Part shown: positions 35,864-48,755 of the stretch, piece by piece
How the letters are laid out: every line of letters starts with the position of its first letter
Numbering within the stretch: position 1 is the stretch's first letter
Assembly (NCBI GenBank): GCA_004154925.1
Contig: QJNS01000007.1
Span: 496,001 to 560,000, forward strand
Source: Monosporascus cannonballus
Lineage: Eukaryota > Ascomycota > Sordariomycetes > Xylariales
DNA: 64,000 bases
Direction of reading: 5' to 3'
Position numbers and translations under genes: made by a program
The notes under the pieces: model-generated
The model's input: only the letters and a program-made list of their open reading frames with translations
Databases searched by the model: none
What the model was told of the DNA's origin: nothing

Positions 35864-36444
35864 TAACGAACGTATCCAAATTAATAATTAACGAGTTAAT
35901 AACCGGAATATCGGGCTAATTGATTAGGGCTTATATTAATATAATAGCTGTAATGGCGGCCTTTAATTATTCTTATTTTTGATACTTTTGTTTTTTTTAG
36001 TTCGTTTAACGATTAAAGTTTATATTGTATTATGGTAACGCCTTTCGAACGAATTAACGCCTTTTATTTACGTAAACGAATAAAACGAAAAAAAGCTTTA
36101 TGTATTTTTTCTTAATATTTGCGTTAAACCTCGAAACAAAGCCGTTAAAATTTTAATAATTACTTTTCGGTAAGCGCTTTTTCGCGTTCCAAACGTTAAT
36201 ATTTATAATAAATATTTTGTAAAGAAGAAATAGGTACGCCGGTACCATTATAGGATCGATTTCGATTAATATATTCCTTATATCTTAAAATGTTTTCCAT
36301 TATTTTATACCTTATGTTTTTCGAAAAATAATAAAAGTAAAATATAATTTCGTAACTAAATTCGTTAAAAGCTTTTATAAGGTTAGTACGACAAACGGTA
36401 AAAAAACGAGGAACGTAACGAATTTTGAAAATGCGTGACGACAT
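35826..36444 (-). pseudogene. Antisense Zn2Cys6-like ORF, subtype I (F copy)
   Basis: It retains its ATG (36444-36442) and the first 82 codons are open, the longest intact N-terminus of this gene in the window. It begins M-S-S-R-I. Numbered from this Met, residues 36, 39, 46, 55, 58 and 65 are all Tyr, exactly the six columns of a Zn2Cys6 cluster. Arg/Lys/Asn lie between columns 2-3 and 5-6, as in DNA-contacting loops of that fold. The stop lies inside pol at 35828-35826. Confidence 0.8.
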
Positions 36445-36532
36445 AATTAAAAACAAAAAGAAAAATACTTACCAAACGAAAAAAAAAGAAAAAAAAAATC
36501 TTAAGGCCAAGATTTAAGGAAGGGGGAAATCA

Positions 36533-36907
36533 TATTATGACCCGATAAGCTCCGGTTTTAAGAAACGGTTAGCCAGGGAGCATACGGGTTATTTTCCGGG
36601 TTACGTAATGGTCATTATTATTAAGACAGTGATAATTAATAATTAAATATGATCTTTAGTGATCGTAATTACCATTAACGGCGTGATTACAAATAATTAA
36701 GCCAAAAAGGAAAAGGATATATATGTTTATTAATTGCATAATTTAGATAGCTTTAGTTTGCAATATAACATCGTTACCTAAGGTACCTTTGGCATTACGA
36801 GACGTAATACGTTATTATATTTATTGTTTAAATTCCCACGATACTTCTGTTAATATAAAGCCGTCGACTTAAGGTTTAATAGTTGGTTAAACCATATAGC
36901 CGTCACA
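36533..36907 (+). repeat. 3' LTR of element F (375 bp)
   Basis: It starts TATTATGACCC after AAGGGGGAAATCA and ends CCGTCACA. It abuts the end of G's gag. Confidence 0.93.
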
Positions 36908-39900
36908 AAACCGTACTACAAATAATAAAAACGATAAAGAATAATATCGATATTTTCGATTTATGACCACAAAGAATATTTAACAACTGGCTAAAGCACC
37001 AATTTAAGCAGAAAAAAAGTAATACGCGTAAAAAAACCTTTTTTGTTATTATTAATATTATAACTACCAAACAGAAAAACAATTAATTTAGCATATAATA
37101 AAAACATATTACTAAAATATTACTACAAATTTCCATTGTTAATTAACATTTATTATAACTTTTACGCAAAAAGGTTATCAAAAAAGAATATAGTAGTTTA
37201 CAAAAACGCTTTAAAATAATAATTAAGATAACACATAATAAAATATAATCGTAAATATAAAAAACGAATTTATTCGATAAAGAAAAAAACTATAGCAAAA
37301 CCAAAAATAACTAATAAAATTCGAAAAAACAGTACGCCAGAAATAGCGATAAATGCAGTAGCTTAACGCGTTAAACGAAAAAACATAAATAAAGTTCGAT
37401 AAATTCTAACAGAAATTAAAAGAAAAAGGTTATTTTTAAAAAAGCCGCAAAATACTGAAACCTAAAAGAATTAAAAGGAATTCCTAAAGAAGGCTTTAAA
37501 TGCGATAATAAAAGCCGTTAATAATCTTATTATTTGGGACATACGAATCAAAATATATTGGTATACCGTAATAATAAATTACGGAACTTTAAACGGAAAT
37601 TATATTATACCAGATACCGATAATAAGATTAAACTGCTATAAAAATATAAGTTAAAACGCTGTATAATAACGAATATCAAAAGTTAAGAATTTGCCTCAG
37701 ATAACGAAAAATTCATATTCAAAATTAATTATTTCGAGATTTTTATCTAAAAACGATATTAAATCATTAATTTCGATATCATTTCGTTCAGGAAGTATAA
37801 TATAATCTTAAGAGGACTATAAATATGCCAATACGAAATTTTAATTAATAGAAAATTTATCCAAATAAATTTTACCTTATTAACAAACAAAAAAAAGAAA
37901 AAATAAAATTTCAATATTCGATCAATAATGGCGACAAATATAAGCATAAAGATATAACAGGAACCTTATTATCTATAGAAATAAAATATAAAAAATATAT
38001 TAAAAAAATACAACGTATTATTATTATTATGAAAGCGAAATTAAAGCAATGAAATAACGATCTAAAATAATAACAGCCCTAAAAGTTAAAAAGTTTAACT
38101 AATGTATTACTATAAAAATATAAATACGAATAGTTTTTCAAAAAGAAATTTAATACGAAGTTACTATAACATAATGAATAGAATTATGAAATAATTTTTT
38201 AAAAAAAGATCCTCGCAAATCTTTACCGCATTTGCAAGCTTAATAAAAGTAAATTACGAGTTTTTCAAAAATACTTTGAAAACCGATTACAAAAAAATAA
38301 ATTCGATTTTCGAAATCACCAACAAGTTACTGGATATTTTTCCTCCTAAAAAAAGGAAAAATTACGACTTATAATTAACTGTCGCCAATTAAACCAAATC
38401 ACTATTATAGATCGAATTATTTTACCTATAATTACAGAAATAAAAAGCTGATTTTACAGAACTAAATAATTTATAATATGCGATTTTAAATATAAATATA
38501 ACCTAAATAAAATTGAAAGAAAAACCGAATAAAAAATAACTTTCAAAACGAAATACGGATTATTTAAGTATTTGGTTATATTAATAGGATTTATAAACGT
38601 ACTAACAACCTTTTAACGGCTGGTTAATTATGTATTACGAAAATACCTCGATATTTTCGTCATTTGCTATCTCGACAATATCGAGGTATTTTCAGAAATA
38701 GAAAAAACATATATAAAATAGGTTTATAAGATTTTTTAAATTTTATAAAACGTAAAGTTATTTATTAAGATAAAAAAAACAATTTTACATATAAAAAGTG
38801 AAATAGCTGGGACATATTAATACCTTATAATATATTAATATAAACCCTAAGAAATCTTCTATAGTTACAAAATAACAAACGTTAAATATAATTAAAATAG
38901 TACAGGTATTTCTTCAAATGGCCAATTATTATAGAAAATTCATCCGAAATTTAAGCAAAATAACTATACCCCTAATAAGTTTTACGAAGAAAAAAATTCA
39001 AATAAATGCCAAATACAAAAAAGACGTTTTATGATATTAAAAATGCGATTACTAACGAACCAATATTAATTATATACGATTTAAATTACCCCGTTAAATT
39101 AAAAACCGATATTTCGGATTATACGTTAAACGTAATAATAGAATAACGAAATAATTAAAGTAAATTTTACCTTATTGTATCTTTTTACATAAATTAAAAA
39201 AAAGCCGAACTTAATTACGGCATTCCACATAAAAAGTTTATGATTATTATTATAATATTTCGAGAATTTAAATATTTCCTAAAGGGAAATTTGTACCAAA
39301 TTAAGGTTTATACGGATTATCAAAATCTTACTTAATTTATTACGACTAAAGAACTTATAGGACAATAACTTCGTTATATAAAGGAATTAGCGAATTTCAA
39401 TTTCGTTCTTATTTATAGAAAAGTCCTAAAAAACGGCAAAATATATGCCTTAAACAAGTAATCAAATTTCGAAAAAAATTGGTTAAAGTTAGCTACATAA
39501 ATTTCGATACTATTACAAAGGGATATTTACGCTTACTATAAATTACGATAATTTGGATAATACCTATTGACATATATCAGAAAATTTAGCGATATAATAA
39601 CGATCTTCTAAAAGACCAAAGAATAAATAAGATATAAATTTTAAAAAAATGCTGAAAATGTTTAATGCGAAAAATATACAAATATTAATTACATAAATAT
39701 CCAAGAATCTATAAAACTTTAAAACGGCTTTAACGTATATATTGTTTTTTTAAAATAAAATTAACGATACAAAAAACTATACCGTAATACGATATTTGCG
39801 CCAGAACAAAAACTCGACCATCTAAGCCCTATAGAAAATTACAGTTATTACTAGTCGTAAAAAGATTATAATACTTAATTATATTTAACTTTATTATTAA

Positions 39901-40894
39901 ACTTTTTATTTTAATAATTCCAATTAGAAAAATATATTATAACAGCATTTTCGTAATCATTAATTTATTAACAAAGTTTTTTATTATTTACTATATCATA
40001 AAGATATAAACGCCAAACAAGTAATATATGTTTTTTAATTATATTTTTAATATATCCGAATTATTAATAAAATATATTTTAAATAAAGGATCGATAATCG
40101 TATTTAAATTTTGGCAAAGCTTAATAATATAAATTAACATAAATCATAAATTATTTAACGCATTTAAACTTTAAACTGATAGATAAACGTCACGAACGAA
40201 TTAAAATTTGAAAGTTTATTTATACTATTATATTAATTACGGATGAAATAGTTAAGTTAAGAAATTATTTGTCACATAATTCGCTTATAATACTAATTAT
40301 TATAAAAGCATTAAAATAATATTTACGAACGCAAATTTTGGTTTTACTCCAGACATTTCCAAAAAAAATACGCGATAACGGTTCGATTAATATTAAAATA
40401 ATTTTTACGTTAAAATAATTATAACAGTTACATTAAAAAATAAAAACGGAAATGGAATTCGTATATAACCAAATAAACAAATACTATAACTAAAAAAGTT
40501 AAAAGGATTAATTTTCCTTATTATCAAAAACATTTATATAAAACTACCAAATAAAAATGTCGATTTCAAATATAACGGTCCATATAAAATCGCTAAAAAA
40601 TTCTTAGGAGATAATTACTAATTAAAACTTGTACTAAAACTCAAATTCTATCCAATTTTATATATTTCTTTATTCGAATAAGCAGCAAATATAATCAAAG
40701 TTCATACGGCGTAAAATAATATCGAAATAAAAAATAAATAAGCAAACGAAATAGAAAAAATATTCGATATTCGAAAACAAAATGGATTTACCTAATACCT
40801 AATTAAATGGAAAAAGTACCCGGATTTCGAAAATACTTAAAAATTTGCCAAAAATCTTATTGGCGCTTAACGCCTGTTAAAAAACTTTTATTAA
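36908..40894 (+). pseudogene. G gag end and pol remnant
   Basis: gag ends F-D-L-stop at 36964-36966. In the protease near 37580 the active site reads N-Y-G-T (Asp to Asn, Cys to Tyr). RT active site is Y-L-D-N at 38668-38679. RNase H near 39110 keeps T-D-I-S-D. Integrase is about 39660-40680. The chromodomain at 40748-40852 is well preserved, with two stops and an intact W-K-K-Y-P-D-F-E-N-T. The stop is at 40892-40894. Confidence 0.88.
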
Positions 40895-41431
40895 TAACGA
40901 CCGAAGCACCCGAAAAAATAGTATTCCAATCCATAAGATCTATGGAAGGAAATCCTTGTTCCATTATAATTTAATTAATAACGTCCACCCTATTCAAGGC
41001 CTGTATTTCGACCACAAATTCTAATTCCAACTGTACAAAATTGTTAAAACTATCTAAAGATTAAAAGGATACGATTAATAAGTTTCGCACCTTGGAAATA
41101 ATGATATTGGCGCTAACGACGTATACGAAAAAAACGTACAAAGGTTTCGGCTAAAGATTTTTCGGCCGCTTATTTTTCTTTTTTTAATCTTTTCGACTTT
41201 GCGATATGACGATTAATTATAAAAACAGGGATTCCTATCCCGTTATACGAACGGCCCCGAGGGACATATTTTTTATAACGAGAAACCCCGTCCCTCATTT
41301 GGCAATTCAGCTGCCGAAAAAAACAAAAGAAATCAAAGTATTATGTTAAAACCTTCGAATATAATTAAATTAGCTCAGGGAAATCGCTATTCGGATTTGC
41401 GGGAACGACGTTTGGATATACCGGAAAACAT
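40857..41431 (-). pseudogene. Antisense Zn2Cys6-like ORF, subtype II (G copy)
   Basis: The ATG at 41431-41429 is retained. In the cluster, Cys2 (TGT, 41325-41323) and Cys3 (TGC, 41304-41302) survive with six residues between them; eight residues lead to Tyr (col 4), two to Tyr (5), then V-P-R-G-R-S to Tyr (6). Column 1 is Asp, which RIP does not explain. A V-F-I-I-N-R segment after the cluster is shared only with the C copy. A frameshift lies between the start and the cluster. Stop at 40859-40857. Confidence 0.74.
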
Positions 41432-41507
41432 ATTAAATAAATGCAAAAAGCTTAGCGAAAGAAAAAAGACAAATCTTAAGAGTAAAATTTTTAAAAGAAG
41501 GAGATAG

Positions 41508-41528
41508 TATTATAACTTAACGAGCCAC
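41508..41528 (+). repeat. 3' LTR of G, left 21 bp
   Basis: It begins TATTATAAC after a purine tract. The last five bases GCCAC are the left target duplication of H. It joins 48390-48755 to make a 387 bp LTR. Confidence 0.88.
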
Positions 41529-41927
41529 TGTGATAGCTTGGAGTTTAACCAACTATTAAACCTTAGTCGTACGGGTTTATATTAGCAGAAGTATCGTAGG
41601 AATCTGAGCAATAAATACAGTAACGTATTACGTTTCGTAATATTAAAAATGCCTTAGATAACGATATTATACTATAAATAATGGGTGTTAATAAATGTTG
41701 TAAACTGGGATTATCTAAATTATAAAAATAATAAACGTATATATTTTCTTTCTTTTTGGCTTAATTACTTATAATTACGTAATCGATAATAATTGTAAGC
41801 GCTTGGGATTATTTTTAATTATTAATAATTACTAGCTTGGCAGTAATTACCGTTACGTAACCCGGGAGTAATTCGTATAATCCTGGTTTAACCGTTTTTT
41901 ACAGCCGAAACTTATTAAACTGTAATA
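41529..41927 (-). repeat. 3' LTR of element H
   Basis: It starts TGTGATAGC and ends CTGTAATA. On the minus strand the presumed start segment reads AGTTTACAACA (41706-41696). Confidence 0.93.
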
Positions 41928-42017
41928 CGATTTTTTTTTCTAAAAACCTTGCCTTTAAGATTTTTTTTCTGTTTTTATGTTCGGTAAATACTTTTTTTCC
42001 TTTTTACTTTCAGAATT

Positions 42018-42634
42018 ATATCGTCCCGTATTTCCAAGACTTATCGGGTTTTTCGTCCTTTCACAATTCGTTGTATTAATTTCATAAAAGTCTTTAACGA
42101 ATTTGGATACGAAATTATTATTTATTTTTATTGTTTTTCGAAAAATCTATATTATAAAATAATGGAAAACGTTTTAAAATATACAAAATCCATTAATCGA
42201 AGTTGGTTTTGCGATAATACCGGTATGTCGCTTTTTTTTGACAAAATATTCGCTATAAATATTAACGTTTAAAACGCAAAAAAAACGTTTGCCGAAAAAC
42301 GATTATTAAAGTTTTAACGATTTTATTTTAAGGCTTAACATCGTTATCCAAAAAAATAAAGAAAGTTTTTGCCCATTTTATTTGTTTACGAAACCAAAAG
42401 GTGTTGGTTCGTTCTAAAGGCGTTACCATAATATAATATGGGCTTTAATTATTAAACGAATTAAAAAAGCAGGAACGTCAAAAATAGGAATAGTTGAAAG
42501 CCGCTGTTACGGCTGTTATATTAGTATAGGCCGTAGCCGATTGGCCCGATATCTCGACTATTAATTTATTAACCGTTAATTGGGATGCGCCCGTTATTAT
42601 TAGTAAAAGTTCTTTAATAGGCGTTAGGCGTTAA
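42018..42634 (+). pseudogene. Antisense Zn2Cys6-like ORF, subtype I (H copy)
   Basis: The expected ATG is ATA at 42018-42020, followed by S-S-R-I-S-K as in F and A. Cys2 (TGT, 42132-42134) and Cys6 (TGC, 42210-42212) survive, 26 codons apart as the cluster demands. Columns 1, 3 and 4 are Tyr; column 5 is Ser. The K-I-M-E-N core is intact. Stop TAA at 42632-42634. One indel breaks the frame downstream. Confidence 0.78.
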
Positions 42635-45600
42635 AGCGATTTTTAGCAGGTTTTCAGGTATTTTCGGAATCCGGCTTTTTTTTTATTTAATTATGTATTA
42701 GGTAAATCTATTTTATTTTCGTATATTGAAAATTTTATCCATTTTATATACTTATTCGTTTTTTATTTCCATATCGTTTTATGCCGTTTGCATTTTATTT
42801 ATGTTTATTATTAATTCGAATAAGAAAACAAAGGAATTTGGATACAATTTAACTTTTAATGGAAATTTTAATTAATAATTTTTTTAAAATCTTTTTAGTA
42901 ATTTTATATAGGCCGATATATTTGAAATAGAATTTTTTGCTAGATTATTTTGTTAAAATACTTTTTATAACGAAGAAAATTAATGCCCCTTTTTCGAAAG
43001 TTAATATTTTTAATTTTTTTAATTATAATACTTATTTATTTGATTACGTACGAATTCTAATTCCGTTTTTATTTCTTGGTATAATTGTTATAATTGTTTT
43101 AACGTAAGGATTATTTTAACGTTAATTAATCCGTTATTACTTACCTTTTTGTAAACTTTTGAAATAAAACCAAAATTTGCGTTCATAAGTATTATTTTAA
43201 TACTTTCGTAATAATTAGTATTATAAATTTAATTATGCGATAAATAATTTCTTAACGTAGTTATTTTATTCTTAATTGATAAAATATCGTAAATAAGGTT
43301 TTAAAGTTTGGTCTATTGGTTTTATTTCTTTATTTATTTAAAGATTAAATATATTAAATAATTTGTAATTTAGGCCGATTTATATTATTAAGCTTTGTTA
43401 AAAATGTGATATAAATATTAATCCTTTATTTAAGATATTTTTTATTAATAATCCGTATATGTTAAAAATGTATTTAAAGAAAATATATACCATTTATTCG
43501 GCGTTTATATTTTTATAATATGGTAAAAAATAAAAAACTTTATAAATTGATCGACGATAACTAAAATGCTATTATGATATATTCCTGTAACTGGATTCTT
43601 TATTATAAGAAGTTAATAATAAATCCAAATATAATTAAATATTATGATCGTTTTGCAATTAATAACGGCTATAATTCTTTATATAGTTTATATCGTCGAG
43701 CCTTTATTTTGGCGTAAATATTATGTTATTACACGATTTTCTATATTATTAATTTTATTTTAAGAAAGAAATATGTATATTAAAGCCGTTTTAAGGTTTT
43801 ATGGATCCCTAGATATCTGTATAATTAATATTCGTATATATTTGGTATTAAATCCTTTTTGTATTTTTCTGGAATTTATGTCTTATTTATTCTTTAGTTT
43901 TCTAATAGATTATCGTTATATTACTAAATTTTCTGATATATGTTAAAAGCTATTACCCGAATTATCCCCATGTGATATAAACGTAAATATCTTTTATATA
44001 ATATTAAAATTTATATAATTAATTTTAATTAATTCTTTTCGAGGTCCGGTCCTTTGCTTAAAATATTTATTCTGTTATCTTCTAAGCCTTTTCTATAGAT
44101 AATAACGAAATCAAAATTAATTAATTTTTTTACATAAAAGAATTATCGTTTTATAAGCCTTTTGGTCGCAATAAATGGGGTAAAATTTTAATAATCTGTA
44201 TAAACTTTAATCTAGTACAAATTCCATTTAAGAAATACTTAAACCTTTAAAATATTATAATTAACTTGAGTTCTTTTCAATTTGTAAGAAAAAATATAAT
44301 AAGATATAATTTCCCTTAATTATTTCGTTATTATATTAATATATTTAATACGTAATCCGAAATATCGGCTTTAAATATATTAAAATGGTTTTAATCGTAT
44401 ATAATTAATATTAACTGGTTAATAATTATATTTTTAACGTTACGAAATGCTCTTTTCGTATTTAACGTTTATTTAAACTTTTTTTCTTTTTTCGTAAAAT
44501 TCGTTAAAAATTTAATTATTTTGCTAAATTTTCGAATAAACTTTTTGTAATAATTTGCAAATCCGAACAATACCTATATTTCCTTAACCGTTATTAATGT
44601 ATAATATTTTACTTTTTATATATAAAACTGGCTTTTTTTACGTTAATAAATAACTTTATGTCTTATAAAGTTTAAAAAACCTTATAAACGTATTTTGCAT
44701 ATGCCTTTGCCGTTTTTAAGAAAATAAGAATATTATCGAAATAGCAAACGACGAAAATATTGAGGTATTTTCGTAATGCATGATTAATTATTCGTTGGAA
44801 AGTTACTGGTACGTTCGTAAATCCCATTAGCAAAATTAAATATTTAAATAATTTATATTTCGTTTTGAAAATTGTTTTTTATTCGTATTTTTAAGATATT
44901 TTGATAAAGTTATATTTATTTTTAAGATCGAATATGCTAAATTATTTGGTTCCGTAAAATCGGTTTTGTATTTCCATAATTAAGGGTAATAATATTCGAT
45001 TTTTAATAGTAATATCCCTTAGTTGTTGATAGTGAACTATAAGTCGTAATTTTCTGTTTTTTTAGTACGAAAAACATAAGATATCCTGCCGGTAACTTCG
45101 AAAATCGAATTTATTCTTTCTATAACCAATTTTGTAGATATTTTTTCAAAATACGTAATTTATTTTGTTATGGTAATAAATAGAGTAAAACTTCGTTGAA
45201 AATCCTTTTTTAAAAATTATCTTATAATTCTATTTACTATATTTTAATAATTTCGTATCGAATTCTTTTCTGAAACATTATTTGTATTTATAGTAATATA
45301 ATAACATATTCATTTAATTTTTTAACCCTTAACGTTATATTTACTTTAAGTCGTTATTTAGTTACTTTAGTTTTATTTTGATCATAATAACGATACGTTG
45401 TATTTTTTAATGCCCATTTTTTATATCTTTTTTTTTAAATTATAAGGTTTTTGTTATATCCTTATATTTATATTCGTCGTTATTTCCGATTAAATATTAA
45501 AATCTTAATTTTTTTTATTTATTAATAAAGTATAACGCGAACCGTTTTTAGCTAATTCCTTTGTTAATTAAAATTCCGTATTGGCGTATCCATAATAATC

Positions 45601-46446
45601 CTAAGATTATATCGTAATTCTTAAATAACATAATGTCGAAATCGATTATCTGGTATCGTTTTTAAATAAACGTTTCGAAATAATTAATTTCCCGTATAAT
45701 ATTTTTATTAACGTAAGCAAATTTTTAACTTTCGGCATTTATCATTAAATTCGGGTTTAATTTCAATTTTCATAATAATTTAAGCTTATTAATTATATTT
45801 AATATAATATAATTCTTGCCTAAAGGTCCGTAATTTATTATTACGGTATATTAATATGTTCCGATTCGTATATCTAAAGTGATAAAGTCATTAACGGTTT
45901 TTATCATTGCGTTTAAAACTTTTTTCGGAAATTCTTTTTAATTCTTTTGGGTTTTGTTATCCTGTGGCTTTTTTATAGGTAATATTTTGCTTTTAATTCC
46001 TGTTCTAATTTATTAAATTCATTTATATTTTTTCGTTTAGCGTATTAAGCTGTTCTATTTATCGTTATTGCCGGAATATTATCCTTTCGAATTATATTAA
46101 TTATTTTTGGTTTTGTTATAATTTTTTTCCATATTGCATAAACTAATTTCTTGTATTTGCGATTACGTCCTATTATACGTTATTTTACTTATTATTACAG
46201 AACTTGCTTATAATTTAACGTATTCTCTTTTGATAACCATCTTTTCGTAAAGGTTTATAATAAATATTAATTAAAAATAAAAGTTTGTAATAATATTTTG
46301 GTAATGTTTTTTTACTATATATTGGAGTAATTTTTTTTCCGTTTGGTAATAATCTTATTAGTAATGACAAAAAGGGGTTTTTTCCGGATATTTTTTTCCT
46401 TTATGTTAATTTTCCGTTTTGGTCCATTATTAAGTTTTTCCTGAGC
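42600..46446 (-). pseudogene. H pol remnant
   Basis: Minus-strand stop at 42602-42600, chromodomain about 42635-42760, integrase to about 43980. RT: Y-F-D-N at 44743-44732, preceded by V-V-C, with the second Asp changed. In the protease near 45850 the active site reads N-Y-G. Stops are mostly TAA at Gln positions. Confidence 0.88.
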
Positions 46447-47880
46447 TTATAGATCGAAAATATCGATATTACTATTTATTATTTTTATTATTTCCGGTAC
46501 GGTTTGGAAAATCGAATCCTTTATAGTACATACAGGTAATTCGTCCGTAAATATGTTATTTTCATTTCTTATAATCGGGATATACTCGTCGTCGATAGTA
46601 TATGGTGTATATTTTGCCGTATCGATTCGGAGTTCCGGAATCGATTTCTTTCTGTCCAATTCTGGTATTTGCGTCATTATCCTTATAATGCTTTTTATTA
46701 TGCTTATAATATCTATTAGGTTAGCTCTTTAGCTTTTCGTTTTCCTCGTCGAATTTCTTGTCGTAATAATCCTTATTAGACTTTTTGCTATGCAGGTCCT
46801 AATATGTACTTAGGCCGAATTACGTTAATGTATTTGTTTTTTTGATTTTTTTTGGATTATCCTTTAGGTATCGGTTTTTAGTTATTTTAACGGCGCTTCT
46901 TAGGTACCTTATACCATATTATCTTGTGCCCTATTTTGTTATAATTATAACATTTGATCTGGTTCTAATCCTTTTTGTAAATAGCTCCCAGTTTTATGGG
47001 TTTTGGTTCTGTTTCGTAAGAAATGTTATTGCGTCAAAAAGCGCTGGTATTGGCCGTATATCGGGATTTATTATCGTTTTTCCCTTTGGTACGTTTAATA
47101 CGTTATATGTATTATCGATCGTTAATCTTAATTATTGTAACGATATAATCCGATAAATAATTAGATTAATTAAGTTTAAAATCTTTTTCTTTTATATCCT
47201 TTTTCAGACCGTCGAAAAATTTAATTATTAATATTTTTTATCCTTAATTTAGCTTAGCGACTAACTTAATTGACGTATTACCATAACTGGATATTAATTT
47301 CTTTATCGTAATTATTGGATTTGTATTTCGGTTTTTATCTTTTTATTTATTATTCCAATAGCTTTCGTTAATATTTATTCAAAATATTTGTAATCGTTAT
47401 AAATTAGCATTACCTTTAGGTTTCCCTTTCCGACTAATAAGGTAATATACTTTCTTATAACGGGCTTAAATTAAATAATTATATTTCCGGTAAATTGTCT
47501 GATTACGAATTTAATTCGTATAATAAGCGTAATAAGTCGGACGAGAAAATACCCGATATATACTCGGTATTAAATTAAGAACAATTATAACTTAATCAAA
47601 GTTCCGTCGAAAAGGTCTAATTTAAAAGTTTTAAGGACTTCCCCTAATTTCTTAATAAAATTTAACTAAATAACCTGCTTTATTCGAAAAGGTTTCCCGC
47701 TTTCGAGAACTTTTTTTTATAAGTTTTTCATAAACAGCTTAAAACGACGTTTTAAAATCATTATTGTCTCTTTTAAGCTAAATAATACGTTCGTTTATAA
47801 TATCTAGACGTCGAAGAACTTTTTCGAGAAAAAGGCAAAGCTTTTCCTTTCTTTCTTTATATTTTATTCTAATAACCAAA
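46447..47880 (-). pseudogene. H gag remnant
   Basis: The last 76 codons (46447-46677) form an open frame ending N-I-D-I-F-D-L, one of the few real open fragments here; it is the gag C-terminal region shared with K at 54315. The zinc knuckle keeps Cys1 (TGT, 46952-46950) and the G-H pair near 46928; Cys2 is Tyr. The N-terminus near 47880 is broken. Confidence 0.85.
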
Positions 47881-47972
47881 TAATCAAAAATCTGGAAAAT
47901 AAGTTATTCGGGTTGCCTACTAATAAACATAATATTTGCAATATTACTCAAAATCTAATAATATTATAAAAT

Positions 47973-47986
47973 AAAAATTTGCAACG
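47973..47986 (-). promoter_or_regulatory. Candidate self-primer binding site of H
   Basis: Read on the minus strand, the first bases inside the 5' LTR are CGTTGCAAATTTTT. CGTTGCAA is unmutated here, and it complements the CTTGCAAC form of the LTR start segment. Confidence 0.45.
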
Positions 47987-48384
47987 TATAACGGCTTAAG
48001 GTTTAACTAATTATTAAACCTTAATTATACCGATTTATATTAATAGAAATATCGTAAAAGTTAAAATAATGAATATAATAACATATTATATCTCGTAATA
48101 CGAAAAATGCCTTAAATAACGATATTATATTGCAAACGAATAATATTAATAAATATTATAAATTAATATTATTTAAATTATAAAAATTAAAAACGTATAT
48201 ATATATTTTTCTTTGACTTAATTGCTTATGATTATGTAATCGGTGGTAATTATAATCGTTTAGGATCATTTTTAATCATTGATAATTACTGGCTTGGCAA
48301 TAATTACCATTACGTGATCCGAGGGTGGTTCTTATAATCATGGTCTGACCGTTTTGTACGGCCGAAGCTTGTTAGGCTGTAACA
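47987..48384 (-). repeat. 5' LTR of element H
   Basis: It starts TATAACGGC, ends GGCTGTAACA and is followed by GCCAC (48385-48389). Confidence 0.94.
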
Positions 48385-48389
48385 GCCAC

Positions 48390-48755
48390 TGTTTCCAGAA
48401 ACGGTTTGTTATAACCTAATTACAAATATACGGTAGAGCAAATTACGTAATAAATCATTAACTTATTAATGGTAAACCAGTAAACCGGATTACCAACTCA
48501 TAGATGGTAAGCCAGTGAGCCGGATTACCAACTTACTAGTAGTAAGCCAGTAAATTGGAGCAAATATAATACGTTTATGATTTCCATAATTTAGATAATT
48601 TCAGCTTGCAATATAACATCGTTACCTAACGTACCTTTGGTATTACGAGACGTAATACGTTACTGTATTTATTATTTAGATTCCCACGATACTTCTGCGA
48701 ACATAAACCCGTACGACTAAGGTTTAATAATTGGTTAAACCCTTTAGCCGTTACA
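48390..48755 (+). repeat. 3' LTR of G, right 366 bp
   Basis: It continues the LTR begun at 41508. It contains a 35 bp repeat (units at 48460, 48495 and 48530) and U3 sequence matching the 5' LTR of C. It ends AGCCGTTACA. Confidence 0.9.
48460..48558. repeat. 35 bp tandem repeat in G LTR
   Basis: Units at 48460-48494, 48495-48529 and 48530-48558 (cut short), each opening AACT and holding a GTAAGCCAGT-like core. The related C LTR has only about one unit. Confidence 0.88.

Larger units (their letters stand above)
33496..36907 (+). mobile_element. Element F: 3' half of a forward chromovirus
   Basis: Homology starts inside RT and runs to a complete 3' LTR. gag, protease and the front of RT are absent; unit D stands in their place. 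Left boundary good to about 20 bp. Confidence 0.82.
36908..41528 (+). mobile_element. Element G, main segment
   Basis: Forward chromovirus beginning with the last 20 codons of gag and running through pol and the antisense ORF into the first 21 bp of its 3' LTR, where H is inserted. It resumes at 48390. Confidence 0.88.
41529..48384 (-). mobile_element. Element H: complete reverse chromovirus
   Basis: 6856 bp with LTRs of 399 and 398 bp and a perfect duplication GCCAC (41524-41528 and 48385-48389), inserted in the 3' LTR of G. Confidence 0.95.

Noticed and set aside
46842..47156. 104-codon plus-strand frame
   Set aside because: Shadow of H gag on the opposite strand, covering its zinc knuckle and capsid region.
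48411..48755. Separate short solo LTR starting TGTTATAACC
   Set aside because: The sequence before it joins across H to 41508-41528, and the inner TGTTATAACC aligns with an interior part of the C LTR.
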